A stretch of 64,000 bases of DNA from contig JAPPMG010000003.1 in NCBI GenBank assembly GCA_028819215.1, positions 28,142 to 92,141 of the forward strand, in the 5' to 3' direction. Each line of letters starts with the position of its first letter. Within the stretch, counting starts at the first letter, position 1. This DNA comes from Bryobacterales bacterium (GTDB taxonomy: Bacteria > Acidobacteriota > Terriglobia > Bryobacterales > UBA6623). Made by a program: the position numbers and the translations under genes. This document shows, in pieces, positions 44,619-54,596 of the stretch. The notes beneath the pieces are model-generated. The model searched no databases. It was not told the origin of the DNA and saw only the letters and a list, made by a program, of their open reading frames with translations.

Positions 44619-45698
44619 CTAGAGCTTCGGTCGGTAGCCCGCGCGCGTTCGGACGCGGTAGCGCTGCTGGTCAGGGCCTACGAGCTCGACCTGTATGCTG
44701 CGCCAGCCGCGATTGGGGTTCGCCTCGGGGTAGTAGGTCACCGTGTACGAGCTGGCCAGCTCGTCGCGGATTTCGACGAACGCCTCGGACTGGCGCTGCC
44801 ACGTCTTGGCGAAATAGGCCTTGCCGCCCGTGCGCTGTGTAATTCTTCGAAAGGCGTTGCTCGAGATCGGGTCCCGATTGAGCGCGCGCGTGCTGATCAC
44901 ATAGATGGGCACGCCCTCGTCTTCGGCAATGGCGCCGACATCGTCCGGCGAGACCGCGCTGGCATTGTCGGGGCCGTTGGAGAACACGATGATGACCTTT
45001 CGCCCGGACAGCTTGGCCGCGTCCCGCAAGGTCAGCAAGAGGCAGTTGTACAGTGCCGTCTCGTCTCCCGCTACGGAGCTGCGCAAGCCGCGCAAGGCGT
45101 CATCATGGTTCGCCGACAAACTGGCATGCCGTGTCAGGTTGCGGCTGAACGAATACACCGCGACCGAATCCGCACCGTCAAGTCCGCGTATGAAGTCCGC
45201 GATGGCATCCTCGGCGTAGACCAAGCTGCGGTACATGAAATTGCTGGTGTCGAACAGCACGAATACGTTCGTACCCACCAACTGGCCGGCGATCGCCTCG
45301 GGAATCGAAAGCTCGGCCTCGCCAGCCACCGGCCCCGGGCGCACGCCCGTTCTCGCGATGCGCCGAGGCGCGACGTTGCCCTCGCCGAATGACGCGATGC
45401 TCTGCTGGACGCCGTCCTCAGTGATCCGAAAATGCTCCGGCTTCAGGCCCTGTATGTACCGGCCGCGCCGGTCCGTGACCGCGATGTTCAGCATGACGAG
45501 GTCGACCTCGACCTCGAACAAGGCGGTCGCTTCGCCAACTGCTCCAGGCACTTGCCCGTGCAGGCCGGGCGCTGCCTGCCACAGGCCCAGCAAGGCTGCA
45601 GCGACAATGCCTAGGGACAGGCCAATACTAGGCCGCGCTCGATCTAGCCTGCAATCGCGCATTCCCTTAGTATCAGCGTCGCGTCTCGCAGCGTGCAT
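44619..45698 (-). CDS. VWFA-related protein (acidobacterial type) with degenerate MIDAS
   Basis: A 359-residue member of the same family as the protein at 28957-30078. I start it at the ATG at 45698, which overlaps the stop of the upstream 1137-residue gene (TGATG); an internal ATG at 45662 is also possible. A hydrophobic N-terminal segment (LSLGIVAAALLGLW) anchors or exports it. The pre-domain reads VDLVMLNIAVTDRRGRYIQGLKPEHFRITEDG. The MIDAS motif is DTSNF rather than DxSxS, and the usual Asp of TDG is replaced in VFSNGPDN, so metal binding is probably weakened or lost. The function is unknown. Confidence 0.83.
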   Translation of the reverse strand: MHAARRDADTKGMRDCRLDRARPSIGLSLGIVAAALLGLWQAAPGLHGQVPGAVGEATALFEVEVDLVMLNIAVTDRRGRYIQGLKPEHFRITEDGVQQSIASFGEGNVAPRRIARTGVRPGPVAGEAELSIPEAIAGQLVGTNVFVLFDTSNFMYRSLVYAEDAIADFIRGLDGADSVAVYSFSRNLTRHASLSANHDDALRGLRSSVAGDETALYNCLLLTLRDAAKLSGRKVIIVFSNGPDNASAVSPDDVGAIAEDEGVPIYVISTRALNRDPISSNAFRRITQRTGGKAYFAKTWQRQSEAFVEIRDELASSYTVTYYPEANPNRGWRSIQVELVGPDQQRYRVRTRAGYRPKL

Positions 45699-48600
45699 CA
45701 ATCGCCCCCCGAGGCCGCTGCGGACGGTGCGCGAGCGGCCGTACTGGGACCGCTCTCCTGTCGAACTTGGTCGGCGATGATCCGCAGGGAGCGCCACAGG
45801 GCCGGCCAATCGTCCAAATGGGTCGCGAAGATACGCTCCAGCGTGCGCTGCGTCCACTGGGGGATGAGCAGGTTGAGTTGCGCCGGAGCGATGTGCAATT
45901 CATCAGACAGCGCGGCCCAGAACAGGTTGTTGGACTCCCAGCTCTCCGCGAGAATGCGGCTCGAGAACCCCATCAAGGTAGGAAACAGGGGAAGGTGCAG
46001 CAGCTCTAAGCGATACGAGTGCGCCAGGCGCGGGTGCGGCATCCCGAACTTCTGACCCGTCTGGCGTTCGTTGTAGCGCTGCGGGTCCCGGCTCTCTAGC
46101 TCCGCGATGGCCGCGATATACGGCCGCCCCAGCGAATCCAGTCGCTCGCCGTGGGACTCGCGCAGCCGGCACGCCAGATCGAAGAGTTCGGCCGGGGTGA
46201 CGATCTCGATTCCCTCGCGCACCCGCCCGCGCCTGAAGGAGTCTTCGATCTTCCAGATGCGGGACGGCTCCACGCGCGTCCGCAATTGGCCCAAGACAGG
46301 CGCTGCCAAGTCTTCGTCGAAAGCAGCCTGAGCAAGCAGGGAACGCGCCAGACGCAGGTGCAGCCCGACGTAGTGCAAGTCCGCGGGGCGGACGCCCCAC
46401 CAGCGCGGCAGTGTGGCGCCGAGCAACATCTGCGGCGCCAGATCCTGCCATATCAGGGCCTGGCGATTGGAAGGGACCATGAAGTTCTGCTCGGCCGACG
46501 CCAGCTCGTAAGGCAGCGAGACAAGCGAGCCCATCAGGCGGCCGCCGCCGCTGCTGGGCCAGCCGGTGGACTGCATGCGAGCCCGCGCCCAACTGTACTT
46601 GCCCTCGGGACCGAGAAAGTCGTGGCTGCGCACGAACAAGGGGTTGGCGCGGATCAGTTCCGCGCCGGGAGGCGAATAGAGCGCATACGCGATGCCGACC
46701 AACGAATCGCGCAGGATCGGCGCGAGTTCGCCGCGAATGGCCAGCAGGCGCCTGGGATTGCCTTGGGCGCGATCTACCGCCCGGCGCAGGTTGAGGTTGC
46801 GCTGCCTCTGGATGTGGCGGTCGACCCAGTGGCCGCGGGCCATGGCATTGGCCTCTTCAACAGATAGCAGCGATCGCGGCAGGCGGATATCCGAAATGCT
46901 CTCCGAGAGGCGGTTAGCCATGGCCACGTTGAACGCTTCGCCGCGCGAGACCCGCTCGAGGTGGTCGGCTAGGTCGAACAACGTGTCCAACGGAACCAGC
47001 CGCTGCAGCGTCAAGAGCTGATTGACCTGGGCCAGCACTTCCGCCCGAGCTTCCTGCTCGCCCTCGGCTGCCTCACCCACCAACAGGTCCACCAGTGCCT
47101 GCTGGGGATCCGCAGAATCCGCCCCGGCCGCTTCCAGCAGCGCCAGCACGCCGGCGCGCCCCGCCTCGAACACACCCTGCGAATCAGTCGCCCCAGTGGC
47201 CGCCGAGAGCAGGGCCTGCATCGACGAATCGGCCCGTTCCTCCGGAATCGAGCCGTTCCGGCGCAAAACCTGCCACAGCGCCAGCTGCGCTTGCAGCACG
47301 CCGATGGCGTCAGCGCGACGCAGGTCGCTGCCAATCTTGTCCAGGCGGACCATGGCGTCCAAGTGCGCCGTAATGGTCTCCTCGCCAAGGTTGGGCGAGT
47401 CGCTGTAGAGCGCGAACTGGTGCCCGTGGTCGGGGAAGGCCCGGATCATCCGCGCGACGATGTCGGCTGACAGCGGCGTAGCGCGGTAGCGATCCAAGTC
47501 CGAGATCGCAAGGAACATGCGCAACGGCTCGTTCTCGATTGCCTTGCGCGAAAGAGCGAACATGGCCTCGATGACATCGTCGGCCTGCGTCCAGCGCGTG
47601 GCGGACTGGGTCAGCTTGCCATCGTACTTGCCGTGCGGGTGGACGACGAACAGATCTCTCCACGGCTCAATGCCGCCCGGTATGCGCGGAGCGCCCGACG
47701 CGCCGAAGTCGAGTCTCGTCGCCAGCAGCATCAAGTCGGAGCTGGCACGGAAGATCGGCCGGGCCGGGCCGGGACTGGTAACCTTCCCCCGCACCGCCTG
47801 GTAGAAGCGCTCGATGCGCTGGGGATCGAGGAAGTAAGCCTTCGCAGCGTCCCCTTGGACACGCGCCATGGCGTCATAAAAGGCCGCCATCCAGCCATCG
47901 TCCAGACGGATGAGCCGTTGGAAGAAGCGGCCTCCCTGGGCTGTGCTCTCGCCCACCAGCCGTTCCCAGCCGGGCCGGGCGCGCGCCCCCCCCGGAGTGA
48001 GGGCGTCGCCATCGGCGACCTCGAACATGGCCCCGAAGAAGTCGAGCACGGGAACATAGTCTTTCAGGTCTCCAATCGGAGCGGCGGCCCGCAAGGCGTC
48101 GGCGGTCGGACGGTGCAGGTTGTGCATCGCAACGTACAGGCGCGCCAAGCCCGGATCGTCGATGAACGTGTCCAGAAAGCTGTCCTGGGCGCGCCTGGCA
48201 CCTTCCAGCCAGTAGTCCCGGCCGAAGAGAACCGGCAGCCTCGTAGGGCCGAACTGGTAGCTGAACGGCTCGCCCCGGCGGAAGGCTAGTTCCAGGTCCG
48301 CCAGCGGGAAGGCCGAATCGATGGCGAGAAACGCCCGCGAGGGGTTAACCGTCTCGAGCACGGCGGCCGGGCCGCACTCTCCGCGCAAGCGGTAGCCAAT
48401 GATCTTCAGCAGCTGGGCCGTCTCGGCCGATTCGCAAACCGCAATGTCGATGGTGTTGTCGTCACCCGCGAACGCGGCGAGTTCCCTAGCCTGTGTCAAG
48501 TACTGTTTCAGCAGACGGAGATACTCGGTCGGCTCGAACGTTGAACCCCCGCCGGAAGCGTGGTAGCCGCCGGCGAAAATCGTCCGACCGAGCGAGGGCA

Positions 48601-49111
48601 GGATCAGATCGGAGGACAGATCGGTGGACAGCGCCGCCATCCGGCTGAACGAATCCAGCGTGCCGACCACCTCAATGAAGTCTGTAGCTTCCGGTTCGGT
48701 CAGCGGTTGCAGCAGTCCGTCGACGCCGGGACCACCTTCGCCCGCTGCCTGCAAGGCAGTCAGGGCGGCCCTGGCCTGCTCCGCATCGCCGTGCCACAGC
48801 GCGGCAACCGCGATCCGGCGGCGAAGCTCGGCGGCGGTCGCGGAATCTTCGGAACCGGACGACGCTAGCGCCGCCCGATAGGCCTCGATAGCGGCCGGGT
48901 CGCCGTAGCGATCCAAGAACTCCGCGTTCGCCAACAGCGCTTCACCATTGCCCTGCTGGTCTCTCGCGGTGTCTTGGAGCACGCGCCGCGCCTCGAGGGG
49001 CTGGCCCGCCCGCTCAAGTTCACGCGCCTGCTCGATTGTGGCGCGGAGCGGGCCTGAGCATAAAGCGCCGACCAAGAGGACGGCTGCCAAGTAGGCGATC
49101 CGAGTGCGCAT
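45698..49111 (-). CDS. Large exported helical protein of unknown function (1137 residues)
   Basis: Not a family I recognise. The start at 49111 gives a signal peptide (MRTRIAYLAAVLLVGALCSG). The first 140 residues are TPR-like (QARELERAGQPLEARRVLQ, AAIEAYRAALASS, GDAEQARAALTALQAAG). The remaining 1000 residues appear mostly alpha-helical, with many Trp/Tyr/Arg-rich segments and no catalytic motif. The stop overlaps the start of the VWFA gene, and the nucleotidyltransferase follows, making a three-gene unit. The coupling suggests that the large protein and the VWFA protein work together, perhaps as a periplasmic assembly or scaffold. It is a good candidate for structure prediction. Confidence 0.8.
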   Translation of the reverse strand: MRTRIAYLAAVLLVGALCSGPLRATIEQARELERAGQPLEARRVLQDTARDQQGNGEALLANAEFLDRYGDPAAIEAYRAALASSGSEDSATAAELRRRIAVAALWHGDAEQARAALTALQAAGEGGPGVDGLLQPLTEPEATDFIEVVGTLDSFSRMAALSTDLSSDLILPSLGRTIFAGGYHASGGGSTFEPTEYLRLLKQYLTQARELAAFAGDDNTIDIAVCESAETAQLLKIIGYRLRGECGPAAVLETVNPSRAFLAIDSAFPLADLELAFRRGEPFSYQFGPTRLPVLFGRDYWLEGARRAQDSFLDTFIDDPGLARLYVAMHNLHRPTADALRAAAPIGDLKDYVPVLDFFGAMFEVADGDALTPGGARARPGWERLVGESTAQGGRFFQRLIRLDDGWMAAFYDAMARVQGDAAKAYFLDPQRIERFYQAVRGKVTSPGPARPIFRASSDLMLLATRLDFGASGAPRIPGGIEPWRDLFVVHPHGKYDGKLTQSATRWTQADDVIEAMFALSRKAIENEPLRMFLAISDLDRYRATPLSADIVARMIRAFPDHGHQFALYSDSPNLGEETITAHLDAMVRLDKIGSDLRRADAIGVLQAQLALWQVLRRNGSIPEERADSSMQALLSAATGATDSQGVFEAGRAGVLALLEAAGADSADPQQALVDLLVGEAAEGEQEARAEVLAQVNQLLTLQRLVPLDTLFDLADHLERVSRGEAFNVAMANRLSESISDIRLPRSLLSVEEANAMARGHWVDRHIQRQRNLNLRRAVDRAQGNPRRLLAIRGELAPILRDSLVGIAYALYSPPGAELIRANPLFVRSHDFLGPEGKYSWARARMQSTGWPSSGGGRLMGSLVSLPYELASAEQNFMVPSNRQALIWQDLAPQMLLGATLPRWWGVRPADLHYVGLHLRLARSLLAQAAFDEDLAAPVLGQLRTRVEPSRIWKIEDSFRRGRVREGIEIVTPAELFDLACRLRESHGERLDSLGRPYIAAIAELESRDPQRYNERQTGQKFGMPHPRLAHSYRLELLHLPLFPTLMGFSSRILAESWESNNLFWAALSDELHIAPAQLNLLIPQWTQRTLERIFATHLDDWPALWRSLRIIADQVRQESGPSTAARAPSAAASGGD

Positions 49112-49451
49112 ATCCGATTCCCGAAGGTGATTGTACACCTGTGCCAGACGAGGAGGTGGGGCTACGCGATCTTCATTGGGGCTGGCTCGTTGCTCAAGGA
49201 ACCAGGCTCAGAACCGGGCAAGCCCGTAGCGCTACGGAGATGGTTCGTCGAACCACTCACGGGGGTCGTGCTGCGTGAGGTGCAGATACAGATAGAGCGA
49301 TTCGCCGACTTCAAGAGCCGCCAAGGAGTCTGCCGCCGCAACAAGATACAGCGCAGGAATTGGCTCTTCTGCCGCGAAAAGAGTATTGCCTGAACTAAAC
49401 TCCCCGAACTAGAATAGCGGCGGATAGTCCCATGGGACACAGGAGATTTCC
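49112..49451. other. Divergent intergenic region with a possible gene remnant
   Basis: About 340 bases between the 1137-residue protein gene and the Oar-like receptor. On the minus strand an open frame without a start codon (about 49232-49396) reads PALYLVAAADSLAALEVGES and then LYLYLHLTQHDPREWFDEPS before a TAG. It looks protein-like but has no recognisable family. A 14-bp palindrome overlaps its end. The receptor ribosome site AGGAG (49441-49445) lies at the right edge. Confidence 0.35.
49224..49237. repeat. Perfect 14-bp palindrome CCGTAGCGCTACGG
   Basis: CCGTAGCGCTACGG is a perfect palindrome about 215 bases upstream of the Oar-like receptor start. It could be an operator or part of a terminator for a decayed minus-strand gene. 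No copy was noticed elsewhere in the window. Confidence 0.45.
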
Positions 49452-52400
49452 ATGCCAACAGCTTCCAGCCTTCGTTACATCGTGCTCTGTATTGCTGCAG
49501 CGACGCTCTGCTTCGCTCAGAACTCAGGCATCCAAGGAGTCGTCACGGATTCGACCGGCGGTGTCATCCCGGCCGCAGACGTGACGGCAGTGAATGTCGC
49601 GACCGGCGTAGAGTACGAGGCTCAGTCAAACGAGACCGGCTTGTACTCGGTTCCGTTTCTCAGCCCGGGCACGTATTCGGTGACTGCTACGACCGAGGGC
49701 TTCGCGCCGTCGACCCGAGAGAATCTCAAGCTCGACGTACAACAGATTGCACGGGTGGACTTTACGCTGTCTGTCGGAACCGTGGCCGAAGTCGTCGAGG
49801 TTTCGGCAGCGGCGGCGCTGCTCGAGTCAGAGCAGGCCGCCATGGGGCAAGTCATCGATAACCAGCGCATCGTCGAGATGCCGCTGAACAAGCGCAACTA
49901 TCTGGAGCTAGCGCAGCTGTCGGTCGGCATCTTACCCGGCGCGACGGTCGGAGCGGGCACCCGTCCCGGCCGCAATGAAGCTGGCTTTGTCGGGATGGGC
50001 ATGCGTGGCTACCAAAACAACGTCATGATCGACGGTATCGACAACGGATCGCGCGCGGGAGGCGGACCGCTGGGCTTCGAGGCCCAGGCCAGCAAGCCCT
50101 CCGTCGACGCAGTCGGCGAGTTCAAGGTTGTGACGAACAATATGTCGGCCGAATACGGATTTCGCATGGGGCCCAAAGTCTTGGTGTCGATCAAGTCTGG
50201 GTCCAACGAGTTGCACGGCAGCGCATTCGAGTTCGTCCGGAACGAAAAGCTGGATGCCACCAATTTCTTCGCCAACCGCTCCGGGGCGGAAAAGCCCACG
50301 CTCCGTCAGAACCAGTTCGGCGGAACTCTGGGTGGTCCGATCATCAAGAACAAGACATTCGGGTTCTTCAGCTACCAGGGCACGCGAATCCGGCTGGGGC
50401 GGAGTTTCCTCGCCACGGTTCCGAGCGGCCTCGCCCGCAGCGGCGATTTCTCGATGGAGCGCACCAACTTCAACCAGATCTTCGACCCGGCGACCACGGT
50501 GGGGACCGGGGCCGATGCGAGCCGCGAGCCGTTCCCGAACAACACGATTCCAGCCAACCGCTTCGACCCGGTGAGCACGCCGTTGCTGTCGCGCTACCCG
50601 TCGTCGAATGTCGAGGGGCGGGAATTCGGCTTCAACAACTACTTCCGGGCTCCTTCCGATGCCGACGACACCGACCAATACGATTTCCGCGTCGACCACA
50701 ACGTGGGCGATAGCGACCGCGTATTCTTCCGCATGAGCATACGCCGCCAGTTCCGTGTCAATCAGAGCCCCTTGCCGGTCGAGGCCGGAGGTCAGGGCGG
50801 GCAGACGGTGGATCTAAACGGAGACAATCTGGCGTTTAACTGGACGCATTCGTTCTCGCCGACGCTGCACAATGAAGCCCGTTTCGGATTCACTCACTTC
50901 CCGACGCGATTCGACACGCTGATCCAAGAGCCGCTCAACGCGACGCTGGGAATCAAGGGGGCTCCGGGCGATACCTTCGGGGATGGCTTCGACCAAGGAT
51001 TCAGCTTCTTCAACATCAACGGCTACAACAACCTAGGAACCCCATGCTGCTGGCCGAACATCAATAACATGGACAACATCCAGATCGTGGAGAACCTCTT
51101 GTGGCAGAAGGGAAACCACGGCATCAAGATCGGGTTTGACTACCGGCGTCTCAATATCTTCCGAGAGGCTATGCGCTTCCGGCGAGGCCAGTTCCTGTTC
51201 AATCGTGTCTTCACGGCTGAACAACCGAACATCGGCCGCAGCCGGGCTCGCACCGGGAACGGCCTTGCCGAGATGATGCTCGGCACAGTGGGGCAGACCC
51301 GAGTGGGCAACCCAGCGGGTGAGAACGCGGTCGTGCCCTATACCGGGATCTACATCCAGGACGACTGGAAGGTGACGCCCAAGCTGACGCTGACATTGGG
51401 CGTGCGCTGGGAACTGTTCAATCGGGGCTACTACCCGAAGGGACATATTCCCGGCCGCACCGGGGTGAGCAACTACATGACCGCCTACAACGGCCTGGCC
51501 CCAGGAGAGGAGGAGTACTGGGATCGCCCAGAAGACGGAAGCGATTGCGGTTGCGAGAACGACCGCAACAACTTCGCACCTCGAGTCGGCTTTGCCTACC
51601 GACTCAATGAGAAGACGGTGATTCGCGCAAGTGCCGGGCTCTTCTACGGCGAGGGAGACATTGTCACGAGTGGCTCGGCCTGGGCCCGGCAGGTGCCCGA
51701 CTTCACCGAGATCATCACTCCCACCTTTGACAACATCACGCCAGTGACCCTAGTGAAGGATGGATTCTTGCCCGTGACGCTTCCGGCAGAGGAACCTCTC
51801 CCGAACACCGGCGCTTCAGCCTCCTATCGGAGCCAGCCGACGCAATATGCCTCGCAGTGGTTCATTGACATTCAACGAGAGCTGCCCGAAAACACCGTGT
51901 GGATCATCGGCTACCAAGGATCGGCCACGAGCTTCTTGCAGTACCGGTTCGATATCAACAATCCCGGGCCGCACCCGACGATCCCGGCAAGAGCCCGGCG
52001 GCTGAGACCGCAGCGGACAGGGGTCACCCTCGGGGAACCTGGCGCGAACGCCAGCTACAACGCTTTGGTCACGCGCCTCGAGAAGCGTTTCAGCAAGGGG
52101 GTGACGTTCCTGACGTCGTACACGTGGTCGCACAACATCGACAACAACACGCAGTTCCTGGATTCCGGCCTGTTCAACGTCGCCAATCACTACGACCGGG
52201 GAGCGGAACGTGCGAGTGCAAACATTGACATGACGCAGAGCTTTACCAGCAGCTTCACCTGGCAACTGCCGTTTGGCAAGGACCGCGCGTTCGGCGCGAA
52301 CTGGGGCGGGGCCGCCGATGCGATCTTGGGGGGCTGGCAGATCGGCGGACTGGTGTCGCTGAGAACGGGCTTCCCGTTCGAAGTCACATTCCCGGGCGAT

Positions 52401-52763
52401 CCACAGAACTCGGGCACGACCAATCGCGGAAACCGCGTGGGCAGCGGGGTGCTGAGCAACCCAACCATTGACAACTGGTTCGATCAATCAGCCTTCGTGG
52501 TCAGCGAACCGGGCATCTTTGGAACGACTGGTCGCAATCCGTTGCGCGGCCCCGGGGGCAGGAATTTTGATTTCATGCTGGGCAAGCGATTTCGGATGCC
52601 TTGGGAAGGGCACACGGTGCAGTTCCGGTTCGAAGCGTTCAACTTCACCAACACGCCTCAGTTCGGACAGCCCGTTGGGGGCATGCTCCGGGCGGCCACT
52701 GGCACGATCAACCGAGCTGGCGAGCCTCGCAGGATTCAATTTGGATTGAAGTACCTGTTTTGA
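49452..52763 (+). CDS. Oar-like TonB-dependent receptor
   Basis: An 1103-residue outer-membrane protein, start set by AGGAG at 49441-49445. Residues 1-22 are a signal peptide (IVLCIAAATLCFAQ). About 25-105 form a carboxypeptidase-regulatory domain (GIQGVVTDSTGGVIPAADV); about 110-250 the plug; the rest is a large barrel ending in the aromatic terminus FGLKYLF. This architecture is the large Oar-like receptor class abundant in Acidobacteria and thought to import or bind large substrates such as glycans or peptides. No SusD-like partner or hydrolase is adjacent. The substrate is unknown. Confidence 0.92.
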   Translation: MPTASSLRYIVLCIAAATLCFAQNSGIQGVVTDSTGGVIPAADVTAVNVATGVEYEAQSNETGLYSVPFLSPGTYSVTATTEGFAPSTRENLKLDVQQIARVDFTLSVGTVAEVVEVSAAAALLESEQAAMGQVIDNQRIVEMPLNKRNYLELAQLSVGILPGATVGAGTRPGRNEAGFVGMGMRGYQNNVMIDGIDNGSRAGGGPLGFEAQASKPSVDAVGEFKVVTNNMSAEYGFRMGPKVLVSIKSGSNELHGSAFEFVRNEKLDATNFFANRSGAEKPTLRQNQFGGTLGGPIIKNKTFGFFSYQGTRIRLGRSFLATVPSGLARSGDFSMERTNFNQIFDPATTVGTGADASREPFPNNTIPANRFDPVSTPLLSRYPSSNVEGREFGFNNYFRAPSDADDTDQYDFRVDHNVGDSDRVFFRMSIRRQFRVNQSPLPVEAGGQGGQTVDLNGDNLAFNWTHSFSPTLHNEARFGFTHFPTRFDTLIQEPLNATLGIKGAPGDTFGDGFDQGFSFFNINGYNNLGTPCCWPNINNMDNIQIVENLLWQKGNHGIKIGFDYRRLNIFREAMRFRRGQFLFNRVFTAEQPNIGRSRARTGNGLAEMMLGTVGQTRVGNPAGENAVVPYTGIYIQDDWKVTPKLTLTLGVRWELFNRGYYPKGHIPGRTGVSNYMTAYNGLAPGEEEYWDRPEDGSDCGCENDRNNFAPRVGFAYRLNEKTVIRASAGLFYGEGDIVTSGSAWARQVPDFTEIITPTFDNITPVTLVKDGFLPVTLPAEEPLPNTGASASYRSQPTQYASQWFIDIQRELPENTVWIIGYQGSATSFLQYRFDINNPGPHPTIPARARRLRPQRTGVTLGEPGANASYNALVTRLEKRFSKGVTFLTSYTWSHNIDNNTQFLDSGLFNVANHYDRGAERASANIDMTQSFTSSFTWQLPFGKDRAFGANWGGAADAILGGWQIGGLVSLRTGFPFEVTFPGDPQNSGTTNRGNRVGSGVLSNPTIDNWFDQSAFVVSEPGIFGTTGRNPLRGPGGRNFDFMLGKRFRMPWEGHTVQFRFEAFNFTNTPQFGQPVGGMLRAATGTINRAGEPRRIQFGLKYLF

Positions 52764-53021
52764 GCACTCGACATCGTAGGCAGCACCGCGGCGAGCACCA
52801 GTGGTCGGATTCCCTGCAGGGGGGATCCAAGCTTGTGTAGGCCAAGCCTTGGGGCGGGACACGACCGGCCGCTCCGTGGCTGGCCTCGCGGAGAGAAGTG
52901 CGTGGGCGGCATGCCAGTCGATCTCAATTCGTTCGGCCAATCCACGGCGCAAGGCTTCCCCCCCTGAACCTGCCTGCGCCTGTCGTAGAACCTGCCACGT
53001 TCCGACAATCCATGGCGGCCA

Positions 53022-54485
53022 CTAGCCCTGGCAGCGCGCGAGGCCCTGGAGCAATTCCCACAGGCGGCGGACATATGCCTCCGTAGTGCTGATGTTGCCG
53101 ATGGCGACCCTGATCGTGTACCGACCCTTCAGCTTGGCATGGGAGAGAAAGAACTCCCCGGTGGCGTTGACCGCGCGCAGCAGCCGCTCGTTGGCGGCAT
53201 CGGTCTCGGCGTCGCTCGCATTCTCCGGCCTGTAGCGCAAGCAGACCAGCGAGAAGTCGACCGGGGCCAAGAGTTCGAAGTCCGGGGCCTGGGCCACCCA
53301 CTCGGCGAGCAGGCGGGCCAGACGGAGGTGCTCCCGGAGGACATTCGACAGGTGCTCGGTTCCGAAGCTGCGAAGAACGAACCAGAGCTTGAGAGCGCGA
53401 AATCGCCTGCCCAGCGCGATCGAGTGCTCCATATAGTTGACAGCCCGGGGATCCTGCCCGCTGCGCAGGTATTCCGGAGTCTGGGAAAGTGCGCTGCGCA
53501 AGCATTCCGGGCGTGCTGTGTAGAACACCGAGCAGTCCATCTGGACGAACAGCCACTTGTGCGGGTTCACCACGAACGAGTCGGCGCGTTCGCAGCCGGC
53601 GAAATGACGCCGCATTTCAGGCAGGATCGCTGCCGCCCCTGCATATGCCGCGTCGACGTGCAGCCAGAGCCCGTGATCGGCTGCGATGTCGGCAATCTCG
53701 CGCACCGGGTCGATCCCCGTCGACGCGGTCGTGCCCACGGTCGCGGTGACCGCAATCGGGGAGAGGCCGGCGCTGAGATCTCTCGCGATGGCCCGCTCCA
53801 GCTCGTCGGGGCGCATCGCGTAGCGGTCGTCGCAGCGGATCTTGCGGCACGCCTCCACGCCGCGCCCGAGTGCGCTCATGGCCTTCTCGACCGAGGAGTG
53901 GGCCTGCTCGGACGTGTACATCACGATGCGGTTCAGGTCAAGCTCGGCACCGGATTCGCGCGCCTTGGCGGCGGCAAGCTCGCGAGCGGCGATCACCGCG
54001 TGAAGGGTGGCAGTCGACGCCGCGTCGTGGATCATTCCGAACCAATCTGCTGGCAGGCCCATGGCGCCAGCAAGCCACCGCGTGGTGACCTGTTCCAGCT
54101 CGGCGAGCGCCGGCGACGAGTACCACAGCAGGCCGACATTGTTGACAGCCGCTGCGAGCGCATCAGCCAGCACGCCCGGACGCGAGCCGCCGGCGGCGAA
54201 GTATGCCATGAACCCGGGATGGTTCCAGTGCACCAGGTGCGGAGCCACCAAGCGCTCGAAATCCGCGAGGATCTCCTGCTGGGAAGCCGCCTGCTGCGGC
54301 GCGCTAGGCGGAAGCTTGTCCACCAGTTGCCCGGGCAGGACATCGGGCAGCACGCGCTGCCGCTCCGGATGCGCGTAGTAGTCGGCGATCCAGTCGACGA
54401 TGGCGTGCCCTGCCAGGCGGAACTCTTCTGGGGATAGATCGCTGCTGCGGGACGCGCCCAAGATCTCGGTGTCTGGACGTTTCAA
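53022..54485 (-). CDS. Group II pyridoxal-dependent decarboxylase (aromatic amino-acid decarboxylase-like)
   Basis: A 487-residue PLP decarboxylase. The PLP lysine is Lys310 in VVNPHKWLFVQMDCS; other signatures are DAASTATLHAVIAARE, SEQAHSSVEKA and WLHVDAAYAGAA. The pattern is closest to aromatic-L-amino-acid (DOPA/tryptophan/tyrosine) decarboxylases. Possible products are aromatic amines such as tryptamine or tyramine. It is alone on the minus strand between the Oar-like receptor and the TPR gene, with no obvious transporter. Confidence 0.9.
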   Translation of the reverse strand: MKRPDTEILGASRSSDLSPEEFRLAGHAIVDWIADYYAHPERQRVLPDVLPGQLVDKLPPSAPQQAASQQEILADFERLVAPHLVHWNHPGFMAYFAAGGSRPGVLADALAAAVNNVGLLWYSSPALAELEQVTTRWLAGAMGLPADWFGMIHDAASTATLHAVIAARELAAAKARESGAELDLNRIVMYTSEQAHSSVEKAMSALGRGVEACRKIRCDDRYAMRPDELERAIARDLSAGLSPIAVTATVGTTASTGIDPVREIADIAADHGLWLHVDAAYAGAAAILPEMRRHFAGCERADSFVVNPHKWLFVQMDCSVFYTARPECLRSALSQTPEYLRSGQDPRAVNYMEHSIALGRRFRALKLWFVLRSFGTEHLSNVLREHLRLARLLAEWVAQAPDFELLAPVDFSLVCLRYRPENASDAETDAANERLLRAVNATGEFFLSHAKLKGRYTIRVAIGNISTTEAYVRRLWELLQGLARCQG

Positions 54486-54596
54486 TGGATTCCCGCCGCC
54501 CCAGCCGCCCGCGCGGCAATTTTTTCTTCCATCCCCGCGGTACGATATTGTAGGCTAATCTTAGGCTACAGCCTCTCTGCAACAGGAGCTTTCATC

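Noticed and set aside
53139..54437. Antisense open frame (432 codons) opposite the PLP decarboxylase
   Set aside because: The decarboxylase has PLP and substrate motifs in order; the antisense frame has none.
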